From Lactarius indigo (lineage: Eukaryota > Basidiomycota > Agaricomycetes > Russulales > Russulaceae), in the NCBI GenBank assembly GCA_025766275.1, contig JAFKAC010000002.1, positions 2,356,001 to 2,420,000 on the forward strand: DNA of 64,000 bases, read 5' to 3'. The notes under the pieces were generated by a model. The model was not told the origin of the DNA. It did no database searches and was given only the letters and a program-made list of their open reading frames with translations. Positions 23,553 to 32,942 of this stretch are shown piece after piece. Both the position numbers and the translations under genes were made by a program. Each line of letters begins with the position of its first letter. The first letter of the stretch is position 1.

Positions 23553-25206
23553 TTACAACCTTTGCCATTTTCCAAGACACGAGCGCCGGTCGAGATCTAG
23601 CGGACAAGTGGCCGTCCGATCACATCGTATAATCAAAAAGGGGGATTTTTCTTACCAAAATTTTCTTTGGGGTCGCACGCACAGCGTCTAGCCATGTGTG
23701 CGTCTCCCTGTGGGCAATGTTGAATGTCGCCATGACGATAGCCGATGCTATCTTGGAAGAATAGCTTCTCCTTGTGCAGGAATAAAGACAGAGCAATGCT
23801 CAGTATTGATGCGCTGTCCCATCGCTTCGCGTACAGTAAAATTCAGCCACCAAGGAAGCGCGGCGTTCAAAAATGTGACCCAGCGTACCTCGTAAAATAT
23901 ACCACCTTTCTTGTCCAGATAGTCGAAGAATGTCAAGTACCCTGCACTCCTCAGGAACTTCATGTCGATGACTTCGAAACTACTCTCGTCTAGGAGCGCT
24001 TTGATCTGAGCAGGAACACCGAAGGCCCACGACCGTCACGCACAGTGGCACAAGGTATAGGTATCTTCGTCCTCTGTTACGAACCCCGCCAAGTTGCTTC
24101 CCGTGTTTATACGGAGCTTGTGCTCCTGCATAAAATCTATCGTTATTCAGGAATCAAGAAATGGCTACACAACAAGTCGTGCGCGTACCGTATACTGCCT
24201 CCCATAATGTGGAGACAGTCTGTTCCATTTCGCGAAGAGCCATATTGAATGCTTCGAAGCGTCATCAAGCAACAGCCAGTTAGGACATGGGTTTGTGGTA
24301 CCGTATATTTTCCCTTCTCGCATGATCTCGAACGGGTCCTCGAAAAAGTCGCAGAAGTATTGCGACCCCGGTCTTATAATTTTTGGTCAAATAGGACCAC
24401 GCCAGCCAGGATAGTCTAACTGACTGGATTCGCCAGTAATACCTATATGGTTGAAGGATATCCTGTCGGGCTAAAAACTGTGGCAGATCTCAGCCTGCAT
24501 CTGAGCGGGTAAAAGGGTTAGTATTACACCAGCATTGAATCTGCTCAAGTTCCTAAAGCTACGAGAAGCAGGGTCAGAGGGTTCTTTCAGTGAATTCGGA
24601 CAGGCACATACCGTGCGCTGTCTAGTCAGTTGACCAGGGCATAAGCAAGCGTGTGAACAAAATATTGTTCGGCGTCTACCTCCTTGGGGAATTCTCAGCA
24701 GTCCCATGTTCTTACGCACTTGCTCCGCCCTGGTTCTGTTTATCCAATCAGGGGGACCCCAGTGTTCCGTGGGGATCACATCGAACGAGATTGGGGAATC
24801 AGTCATTGTCGAGACACGTCTTGAGTTAGGACAGTCAGGCTGGTGACGCTCGAGAGAGAGGACTGGAGAAGTACGTTTTGAAGTCTTCCGTAAGTGGCTC
24901 GTCGCATAGAAACGTCCACGGATATCTAGCCTGTGCATTGAACCTATCCTCAATTTGTTGCATAGTAGTGAGCACAGCCCCTAAGTCGGAATCTTCACAG
25001 ACGACGAGGAGAGTGGCATCGGTTGGGCTCGTTAACGGCAAAAGCCGGAGGTGACCAAGGGGGCTGGTCAGGGTGTAGAGTAGTGTCTGCATTACATAGG
25101 TTCGAGTTAGTGGTCTATTAGGGAAAAGGAGACAACATGCCAGCGAGAGGACGGCCACGATCACGATCGAGAGAAGTATGTTGCGGCGGATTACACTTAG
25201 GGACAT
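23553..25206 (-). CDS. Divergent GT15 mannosyltransferase-like protein, paralogue C (active site altered)
   Basis: Exons (minus): 25206-24875, 24819-24680, 24621-24612 (10 nt), 24558-24528, 24477-24425, 24372-24302, 24251-24189, 24136-24044, 23989-23889, 23824-23656 and 23596-23553; about 368 aa, open throughout. N-terminal signal anchor (NILLSIVIVAVLSLACCLLF). Intron positions match A and B, but conserved residues are changed: the Cys of NMCRFNSG is Ser (NLSRFNAG), the Glu of RVEP is Gln (RIQP), WSNFEI is ESSFEV, and WGDAPVHS is WDSASILS with the His lost. CDP and SC motifs near the C-terminus remain. The fold is probably kept, but normal GDP-mannose/metal-dependent catalysis is doubtful; a pseudoenzyme or new role is an inference. 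Confidence 0.85.
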
Positions 25207-25330
25207 AACTGGTAAAGGGGGACCGCGGCGGAACGCTGCCTTTTCAATTGAAGTTGACGTTGATATAATACACTAGGTGTGCGATAACAAAATTTCTCAC
25301 CAGAAATAAGTTTACCCACAGCAAATAAGA
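25207..25330. promoter_or_regulatory. Short divergent promoter of GT15 C and the CCCH-finger gene
   Basis: 124 bp between divergent starts. On the minus strand tattatatc at about 25261-25269 is a TATA-like element some 55 nt before the GT15 C start. Co-regulation is inferred only. Confidence 0.4.
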
Positions 25331-27524
25331 ATGCCGGTTATTGGACTTGGACCTCCGAAGACTCGTCGCTGTCATGTTCGTCGTCCACGGTTCCTTTCGC
25401 CCTTGTACCTCTCGAGCTCACATGGATTGTTATGTCAGTTTTTCGACGTCCGAGGCCACCGGGTCCACCAGCACGGTGAATCCGGGTGCCCGCGTACTTC
25501 TGCCACTTGTCATTTCGTTCACCCGTCCGATCCAGAATGGGAATCTGTTGTCCGTGGAGAAAGCAGAAGGTTCAGTGACGATCACTCGGCTCGACGCTCG
25601 CCATCGCTCGATCGCCAACGCAGCGCCTTGAGCCCCAGACGACAGAGGACGCCACCCCGTGGGAGTGTCCGTGTCCGTAGCCCTGTTTGGCGTCACGGCT
25701 CTTCACGAAGTCCCCGTCGTGATGATCATCCCCCGCCACACTACCACGATCGTGACGTTCGACCTCCCCGCCGTTCATCCTCGCACGAACGTCCCACTCT
25801 CGCCCAACGCATCGATTTAAACCCCAAACCGGATCACATCCCCCCCAAGGCTCCCCCTAAACTCGTCATGTCACATACAACCTCTCGCGATCGCCCTTCC
25901 GAACAGGATGCTAGATCCAGTCCCATCGCTCCCGCCAAAGGGACAGCAGCGGCCCCGCCCTCTAGTATCACAACATCTAAGCCCTCGTCTGAAACAGCCT
26001 CCAAGCCCCCTGGTCCCGCGGCAGCGCCCTCACATCGGCCGTTCTCAGAAGTTCTTCCGCCACCTCCCATACCAAAAAACTCGTCTCAACCCAGCGATGA
26101 TGCGATGACACCTGAGCAACGACGAGCTGTGTGGGAGAGACGTATCACGTAAGTCGTCGCCGCCTCCGTCGTACACAACCCCAGTCTTAACTTATTTTCA
26201 GCCTCATGGCGGATGCCACCAAGGAATTTATGGAACTTGAAAAGCTGGGGCAAGATATGCAGATGCGTCGACGTCAAGTTCAGTCGCCTGGATTTGCCGC
26301 GCTCCCTTCTGACGTCAAAGCCACTTTCCAAACCGGCCTCACAAGTGCTGAATCCGCCCACCAGAAGAAAAAGGACTCCTTTGATAGCGTGATCAATAAG
26401 CTTTCCGAAACAGATTTCTGGCCCCCCGTCCCCTCGCAGAGAGCCGGTGAATTGGAGGCCAAGCTGAAGGAAGCAAAAACGTTACTCGGAGGCTTGGCCG
26501 ACGGTGTCAGTCAGTTGTACAAGAGGATCGAAGGTCTCTATGAACAGCGCTCAGGTGGCCCCAACGCAAAGCGACCAGGTCCGGACGAAGACGTAGAAAT
26601 GGCCGACGGGGCGGTTCGTACCAAAAAACGACGACGCTTATCCATCAACGGTAGCGATGATGCGACCCCGTCGGATATACGCGAAGATGTAGAGTCTATT
26701 AAGAACACCATACGCGAAATCGACGACCACCTCCACGAGGTCGAGAATGACATATCCCAGCACTCTTGTCACGTTATGGAACTGCTTGAGGTGAAGATAG
26801 AGGAGAAAATCGAAGAGATCGCGCGGAATGCCGACGTATCCTCTCTGGTCGAAGTTCGGCTCGGCCCACAGACTACCAAAACCTTTCAGGCGTTCAGCGA
26901 AAGCTTCGCACAAGCTGATCGAGAAATCGGGGAACTTGCGCAGGAGGTGGCAGAACTCATTCCGAAATTAGACTCACTCAAACGTGAGAATGACCTCTTC
27001 AAGCAGGAGGACGCCTCGAGTAAGGAATTACTCGCTGAGGTGCGTGACCTCCGTCTCTGTTACTCCCATCCTCTCACGGACGAGGACGTCTACAGTTAGT
27101 GAAGGCAGATCAAGAAAATGCTGAGGCGCTTGCGCGCCTTCGAGCCGAGGCTGAGTCCTTAGGGAGCACCCTTAAAGCACAGGCGAACAGGGCGACTCGA
27201 TCATTATTGCCACCACTACCAACATATCCCCTTCCCAAACCTTTCATGGACGCCATCACGACATCTGTCCAACAACAGGTGCACGAGCAGATACTTCCTA
27301 TCTTGGCAGAAACACGCACCGACACCGAACGCATCGCAAAGGCCCGCGATATGGAGCTGTATGAAAAGCTCGTTGGAGACAAAACTGATCAGTCCTCTAA
27401 GCTAGCCCAATTGATATCGGCATGGATCGAGCGGCACCCTGACTATGTCCATCAAGCGTTGACTGCTGCCACGGCCAGTGCGAAGGGTAGCGGCGCTGGG
27501 GGTTCGGGTCGTGTCTCCACATAG
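25331..27524 (+). CDS. CCCH zinc-finger and coiled-coil protein, function unknown
   Basis: Exons: 25331-25375, 25439-26148, 26202-27039 and 27096-27524; about 673 aa. The N-terminus has a CCCH-type finger: Cys of RRCH, then FFDVRGHRVHQHGESGC, TSATC and HFVHP, giving C-x19-C-x6-C-x3-H. It is followed by SPSLDRQRSALSPRRQRTPP, an SR-like basic stretch, then a Pro/Ser linker and, from about residue 260, a long coiled coil (KEAKTLLGGLADGVSQLYK, DDHLHEVENDISQ) with a nuclear-localisation-like KTKKRRR. The architecture suggests an RNA-associated nuclear protein; no specific orthologue recognised. The first intron (25376-25438, donor gttcgt) is 63 nt with no stop, so an unspliced product is also possible. 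The start ATG is the first in frame. Confidence 0.75.
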
Positions 27525-27684
27525 TTCAATCTACCGCTTCTTGGTTAACAGCTTCCTGTGTCCAAAACGAAATATCATCTATATAATCATGCTGTAGATA
27601 GAACAGCCCCGTGGGACGAAGTCGCAATATTTCTTGGATCTCGGGAGGGGCTCGATGACTTCGCGAACAACGCATGTTAAAAAG

Positions 27685-27776
27685 TGGACCTTCCGAGAAT
27701 CGAACTCGGGACCCTTGCATGAATGGGCTAAGGTAACCTCATAAGTACAAAGCTCTACCGATTGAGCTAAAGGTCC
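27685..27776 (-). tRNA. tRNA-Ile (anticodon UAU) with a 19-nt intron
   Basis: On the minus strand a full cloverleaf folds: acceptor stem GGACCTT/AAGGTCC, D stem GCTC/GAGC, anticodon stem TTGTA/TGCAA, T stem CCGAG/CTCGG with loop TTCGATT, and discriminator A. The loop reads C-T-TAT-G, then 19 extra nt, then A, so the intron follows position 37 as usual. The anticodon UAU decodes the rare AUA codon. Internal A and B boxes (tagctcaatcgg and ggttcgatt-like) serve as the promoter. Position 37 appears to be G, where isoleucine tRNAs normally have A. Confidence 0.85.
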
Positions 27777-28085
27777 AACACCTCTGGTCTCATTTTATGC
27801 GTCTACGATCCTCACGGGAGGGTCGAATCGAAGCGTTCGGGTTTTTTACCCTCGCCTATCCTTTTAGCTATCGTTGGCAACATCCACCTAACATGTGGAG
27901 AAAAAAAGTTAGAGCCAACACCAGGATCTATTCTCCAAACCACTGCACGCTTGATCGGGAAATTGGCCGGTTCTCATGGACTACCAATTGGGTGTGTCTA
28001 ACGATACATCTGCAGGTGCATCTAACCGAAAAGATACCCGAGACCCAAGAAAACCCTGCCTTGCCGCGCCCTGCCACGCTTTACC
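27777..28085. other. Intergenic region, tRNA upstream and ABC gene 3' flank
   Basis: No gene or repeat recognised. Confidence 0.4.
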
Positions 28086-29026
28086 TCACGGTTCGTCTGT
28101 GCTCTCCTCCTGAACGCCAACGGGAGTGAGGTGTAGAAACCGGGTGCCGACGCGCGCGGCTTGCTCGTCAGAATGTGTGATCCAAACGATCGCCTTGAGA
28201 GACGAGCCGGCGTCCTTGACCTCCTCTACGAGCGCCTTCTCCACCACAGCGGAGCTCGCTGGATCGAGCGCGGAAGTCGGTTCTACGAGTGAGAGTGTCA
28301 GGAACCAACGTCGAGCCTTAGAAGAGAGAGCGCGCGCACCATCTAGCAAGAGCACCTCGGCGCAGTTAAGCCCGTAGGGGATCGCGAGCGATAGTCGCTG
28401 GGCCTCGCCGCCGCTGAGGGAGCTCCACGGGCGGTCCCAGAGCTCCTTCGCGATCCCCCATCGCTCAGCCAGGTCCATCGCGCGATGTAAATGGAGGGAG
28501 TCGCCCGCGAAATGTTCTGGGGCGAGGCGCGCGTGGAACGTACAGAGGGTCTCGATCAGATCGCGTGGTGTGCCGGGGAGCAGCGAGGGCCGTTGGGGGA
28601 TGTACTGGACGTGGGTCCTGTATGAGGGGACACCTGGTTATGGGTCACGACGGTCATGGAGTGAGGGACACTTTGTGGCGTTCCGGGTGGTCGGCGTACC
28701 GTAACTTTTTGGAGGTCTGTTTTGCCCGTGAAATATGGGAGAGAGCACCGCGAGGACAAGAGCACGACTCACTTTCCCTTGAACTCTATGACACCATGGT
28801 AAAGGCTGAGGTGGGCCAGACACTTCAAGAGGGTTGTTTTTCTAGGAAAAACAACAAGGGATGAGATGACGGTGAGGTGGAATCGAGTGTGAGTTCACCC
28901 AGCACCACTGCGTGCCTGCACGATGATGATGTCACCCTCGTTCACATTAAAGTTGACGTTGACAAAGATAGGATCGCCTTCTGGCCGAACGCAAGAAAGA
29001 TTCCTCACGGTAACCAAGGGGGCCAT
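28086..29026 (-). CDS. Small stand-alone ABC ATPase (STAR1/YbbL-like)
   Basis: Exons (minus): 29026-28899, 28841-28773, 28716-28700 (17 nt), 28633-28340 and 28282-28086; about 234 aa, one nucleotide-binding domain and no membrane segment. It has the P-loop ARSGAGKTT (first Gly replaced by Ala), the Q-loop HVQYIPQRPSLLPGTP, the signature SLSGGEAQRL, Walker B VLLLDEPTSALDP and the H-loop WITHS. Single-domain soluble ABC proteins of this length resemble bacterial YbbL/FetA and plant STAR1 rather than the usual multi-domain fungal ABC transporters, so a separate membrane partner encoded elsewhere is expected. The intron that splits Asp and Glu of Walker B (28339-28283) is 57 nt with no stop. Bacterial origin is possible but not shown. 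Confidence 0.82.
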
Positions 29027-29192
29027 ACCTTGGAGAAGTGCGGGTTGTTGCAGGTTCGCAGCCGCTCTGTTGCTCTTCTCAGATATCTCTCAAGTCTCAC
29101 GCTTCGGTCCGAGCTTCCGCCAACGCCAACCGCCAACGCCAACCGCGGTTACACATTTGCATTAGTCTAGAGTAAAGTATTGAATAAACGTC

Positions 29193-30491
29193 CTAAAACT
29201 GTGGCTGTCCTGGTGGTGGCACCATTCCCATCTCCTCCGGCGTCAGGCTTGTGCTCTCGATCATCACACCGACACCGACCTTCGCCGCGTTCTGGGGTAA
29301 ACAACAGAATGAATCAGAACAGGATGGGAACCGATTAGTAGGACGCACTTTGAAGTGATCAATCTCTCCAGCGACCGTGAAGGCGAAGCTGGGTGCAAAC
29401 CGTTGCTCCAGAAGCGCTGATACTTTGCCCGTAGAGTCCAGCTGAGCCCGGAACGTCGACATGCGCAAGTCATACTTGGCGCCTACAGTGGCAATAGCAT
29501 CACGACGCATGGGCGCGGCAATGACCTGCAAGTCTGCCGCCGCCTCCACCTTCTCGCTCAGCTTATGCCAATAGGTTGCTTGGAGTACACCGATCGGCTG
29601 AAACTGAGCCGTCGCGATCCACTTCCCATCGGAACCTGTCAACTTGGCAAGGTACGACGAAGATACTTCTGCCTGGTCGGGTGCGGCTCTTTGGTAGAGC
29701 GTCTCGATGCCCAGTGCTAGGCTCTTCGTGACGGACTGGAGATAGCTCCCGACGTAGATGCCAGAGCCATCTAATGGGGACGGATTGATGACTTTACCGT
29801 TCAAAGTGTAGTCGAGACCTGAATAGTCGTGCTCCAGCTGAATCATGGTATGACCAGGCTGCATCCCGAGCTACAGAAGAGTGTTGCTTGTTATTGAAGT
29901 GATTCGTAAACCTAAGGACGGTAACCTACCTGTGCTTGCACTTTTGAAATATTTGATCCTGACCAATTTTGCTGGAATCGCCCAGAGACGTTTCCCTCAT
30001 GGTCGACGTTGCCTTGTAGGAGCCCCTTTTATCATAAACTTGGTTTGAAAACCACACGTCATATGACTAGAATTTCGCGACCCACCTTGGAGTTCGCAAA
30101 CAGCGCGCCAAACGAGTAAGTTGGGGGTGCCGATTGGGAAGCCAGCTGGAACGAATGGGTGACCTGGAAAGCAGGGTCCATCGACAGCCCCTTCATAAGG
30201 TCGGCTCGCGCGCCATCAAAGATGAAGTTGGTCAGATGGGTAGCTGTGTCACGCTGTCAGCTCCCCCCCAATAGTTTACGAAGAATAAAAATGTTTACTT
30301 TTGACCTCTTTCTGTAGATTCTCTACTGAGCCTGGGTTAGGCAGACCGAGTGCTGTACGCCAGCTGGAGAACCGGGAGGAGGCATTGGCGAGAGGTGAAA
30401 ACGCAGAGAAAAGGGTAGATTTTTTTGATTGGACAGGAGCCTCCGTATACGAGCCTGGGGGGAGGGATTTTTCATGCGAGGCTGCGGCCAT
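29193..30491 (-). CDS. TOM40: Mitochondrial import receptor subunit Tom40 (outer-membrane channel)
   Basis: Exons (minus): 30491-30299, 30243-30086, 30025-29930, 29870-29349 and 29291-29193; about 355 aa. Tom40 is the beta-barrel pore of the TOM complex through which nearly all mitochondrial precursors enter. The sequence shows the N-terminal NPGSVENLQKEV segment, then THLTNFIFDGARADL, the QVTHSFQLAS strand, DHEGNVSGRFQQNW, YSGLDYTLNGKVINPS, IGVLQATYWHKLSEK and the C-terminal GVGVMIES beta-signal region. Length and motif order match fungal Tom40. No signal peptide, as expected. An upstream in-frame extension without a conserved pattern was rejected as the start. Confidence 0.93.
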
Positions 30492-30677
30492 GAGAGTTAA
30501 AGGGAATAGAGCCGCGAAGGCGATTAGTTGGTTGGTTGTATGAGAACGGACTCTGTCAAGGCACGGTACACGTCCGGGCAAAGGCGCGCCAAAAAACTGG
30601 GTCTCCAAACAAAGACAAACTAGACTTTCCGCGTGACCTAAATTACACTGGGGTGTCATCATCATGCTCACGCAAGT

Positions 30678-32468
30678 TCAGTGCAAGTATAACCTTCCAT
30701 TCGTCGTCAATCGTTCGTAAGCGTCAATAAGGGTCAAGTATCTAGGTATCGCTGGATGAGTAGGAAGTAGGAAGGTCAGACTCGACAATAGCAACGAGGC
30801 ACTGCAAGCAGTAACAATATAGAAAAATATGTAGCAAAAAAAAAAAACAAAAACAAAGAAAATATCAATAGTCAATACAAGCCCAGATCGGTTTCATGAT
30901 CACCAAACGTGAGTTTCCTCCAACCACCACACATTACTTACCACCATCGCTGCGGCGCCTGTCTATACGCGGCGGGTGGAAAAGCCGGAGGAGGGGGGGG
31001 TGCCTTGCGAACCACACGCCTCCTCGGCTCCTCAATGACCTCTTCTTCAACTTCAACAGGCTCCTCACGCACAACTTCTTCTTCATGCTCTATAACCACC
31101 TCAACCGAAGTTGTTCTCGGCAACATAGTTGAGAAGGAAGTTGTATAGGGCGAAGGAGTAGGATGAGCGACACGGCGAGTATTTGCGGGTGGTGGAATGA
31201 CAACGGTTTCATTTGGCACAAACTGGGTTTCAATATGAACTTGGGTTACGGTACGTGTTGCGGTTTCAATCTCTGTAATTACGACGGGGGGGACTTCCTA
31301 ACATGGAAACAGGCATGCGTCAGCGAAAGCGATTCTCGAACGTATTAAGGGGGGATGTAGCCCTGGAGCCAGTCTGGATGATATAAGGCGATTGCCCAAC
31401 CAAGCAGTGGCAATGCGACTCGCACGAGGGCGATCGGGCCTATCACGTGTAAGACGCGTCTCTCGATCGAGTCTGATTCGGGGAGACGCGACTAGTCGCG
31501 TCGTAACTGACTGGCTCCAGGGCTACAGGGAACGAGGGGGACAAAAGAGAGATGAGAAAAACCGTTGTCCCCCAAGCCCGGACGAAGGAGTGTAGGAGGA
31601 AGGACATCACAGAGACTTCAACTGACTGAAGCGGGAAGGAGACGAATCCGGAACCTCCTTCGTCTCAGAGCTCGGGACGGCGGTAGAGAGGCGGTGGTAC
31701 CTTGGATGGTCTACGCTTGGGAGGCCCTGCTGGTTCGTAAACGTATTCTTCTTCAACTGCAGATTCACCACCGAGAGCACTGGGTAGGGGAGCTATCAGC
31801 TAGGACAGAAGGAGGTTTGAATCTCGGTTGACTTACGCAAGTTGCTCCATGATCCAAGCCTCACGACGAGACGCGTCATGCTCGCGGCGGTTGACAGTCT
31901 CTTCACGACGACTGATCTCGCGTTCGCGCTCGGCAATTTTGAGTTCGCGGTCGAGGATGTCTTCAAACCGCACATTGCTTTCCTTCCACCATCCAGGTGG
32001 AGTGAGATCTTTTTCTTGGACAACCTCCTTGATAACGGTCTGGATGGGAGGAGGTTCGAACGTCGCCTGCGCTACACAAGGAGGACAGGACGTGGGAGCA
32101 GGGCCAAGGGGTCCAGGTCCAACAACGCCACCGGGGGCACCTGCCAAAATCTCTGCTTCACGTCGAGCGACCTCGGCTTCGCGCACTGCAACATTGCTTT
32201 CACGAGCGATGAGAGCTTGGGATCTCTTGGGCGTGAGCACACTCCAGACACCCGAGGTAGCGGGATCTCCTGGAGTTGCAGTACCACTGGAGGAGCTTTG
32301 GCTAGGGAGGGAAAGCATGACGGCGAGGACGGCGAGGATAAGGGACAAGACAAGAAGAAGGGTGGTAGAAGAAATGGTCCTATGGTGACGGTGGTGGGTG
32401 GAGCGTTCAGAGCGGTGTGAGTGTCCCTCTCTGTCGCGTTCACGATGGGAAGAAGAAGGCTGAGCCAT
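30678..32468 (-). CDS. Coiled-coil single-pass membrane protein, unknown function; first splice junction does not resolve
   Basis: Exon 1 (32468-31837) starts MAQPSSSHRERDREGHS, then a membrane segment (TTLLLVLSLILAVLAVML), Cys pair SCPPC and a charged helix with repeated AREAEVARREAE / REISRREETVNRRE units. Proposed further exons: 31799-31701 (GGESAVEEEYVYEPAGPPKR), 31297-30942 (VVITEIETATRTVTQVHIET, then acidic EEEVVREEPVEVEEEVIEEP and proline tail) and 30801-30678. The later exons join in phase, but exon 1 ends in phase 2 (GC/gtaagt) while the next reads in phase 0 across only 37 nt, so there is either a rare GC donor, an indel or a frameshift. The 31700-31298 intron carries an inverted-repeat element. 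No family recognised. Confidence 0.55.
31357..31526. mobile_element. 170-bp non-autonomous element with perfect 18-bp terminal inverted repeats (MITE-like)
   Basis: The ends are GTAGCCCTGGAGCCAGTC (31357-31374) and its exact reverse complement (31509-31526). Inside lies a further perfect 18-bp palindrome, GACGCGACTAGTCGCGTC, at about 31486-31503. No coding capacity. I see no clear target-site duplication in the immediate flanks. It falls in an unusually long intron of the surrounding minus-strand gene. Confidence 0.65.
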
Positions 32469-32942
32469 CCTGACGCTGATCGAGTTCGAGGGCGACAAGG
32501 ATGTGGAAGTGCGGGCGCGGTCGGTGGAAGTTATGTTTGTAAAAAAAAAAAGGAGAAATGGGGACGATAGATATGTGAATAGGCTGAGAAATAAAAGGTG
32601 AGGGTGATGGATGTACAGGGAAGAGAAGTAAATGGGGGACGATGTTCAACTAGAACCCGAAAAGGACCACCTTAAATTACCATTGTCTGTATTTCCATTT
32701 TTGGTTCTTTGTGTGTATTACGTAACGTTATCCAAACAAAAAAATTCACGCGAACAATGAAACGTGGCCACCTCATTTCTTCTAAAGGGAACATCAAATT
32801 CCCACAACAAATAATTTCCTCGGAACGGAGTGACCTGTGACACGTGACAGAACGCGTGAAAGACGCGTGGTTCGCGTTCGTCTCTCGCCTGGCCTTGCCC
32901 TGGGTACTTCCACTGGCCCACCAGCCACACCGCCGCCCCTCA
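32469..32942. promoter_or_regulatory. Divergent upstream region of the coiled-coil gene and the NUR1-like gene
   Basis: 474 bp between divergent starts. It contains an A/G-rich stretch on the + strand (32540-32640), thus C/T-rich leading into the minus-strand gene, and cacgtgacag near 32839, an E-box-like CACGTG. No gene seen. Confidence 0.45.

Noticed and set aside
30276..30671. Upstream extension of TOM40 (MSMMMTPQCNLG...)
   Set aside because: The Tom40 family start fits the internal Met at 30491; the extension shows no conservation and lies in the promoter area.
31828..32420. Long + strand open frames (186 and 192 codons)
   Set aside because: They are antisense shadows of the coiled-coil gene, whose Glu/Arg heptads and membrane segment are coherent on the minus strand.
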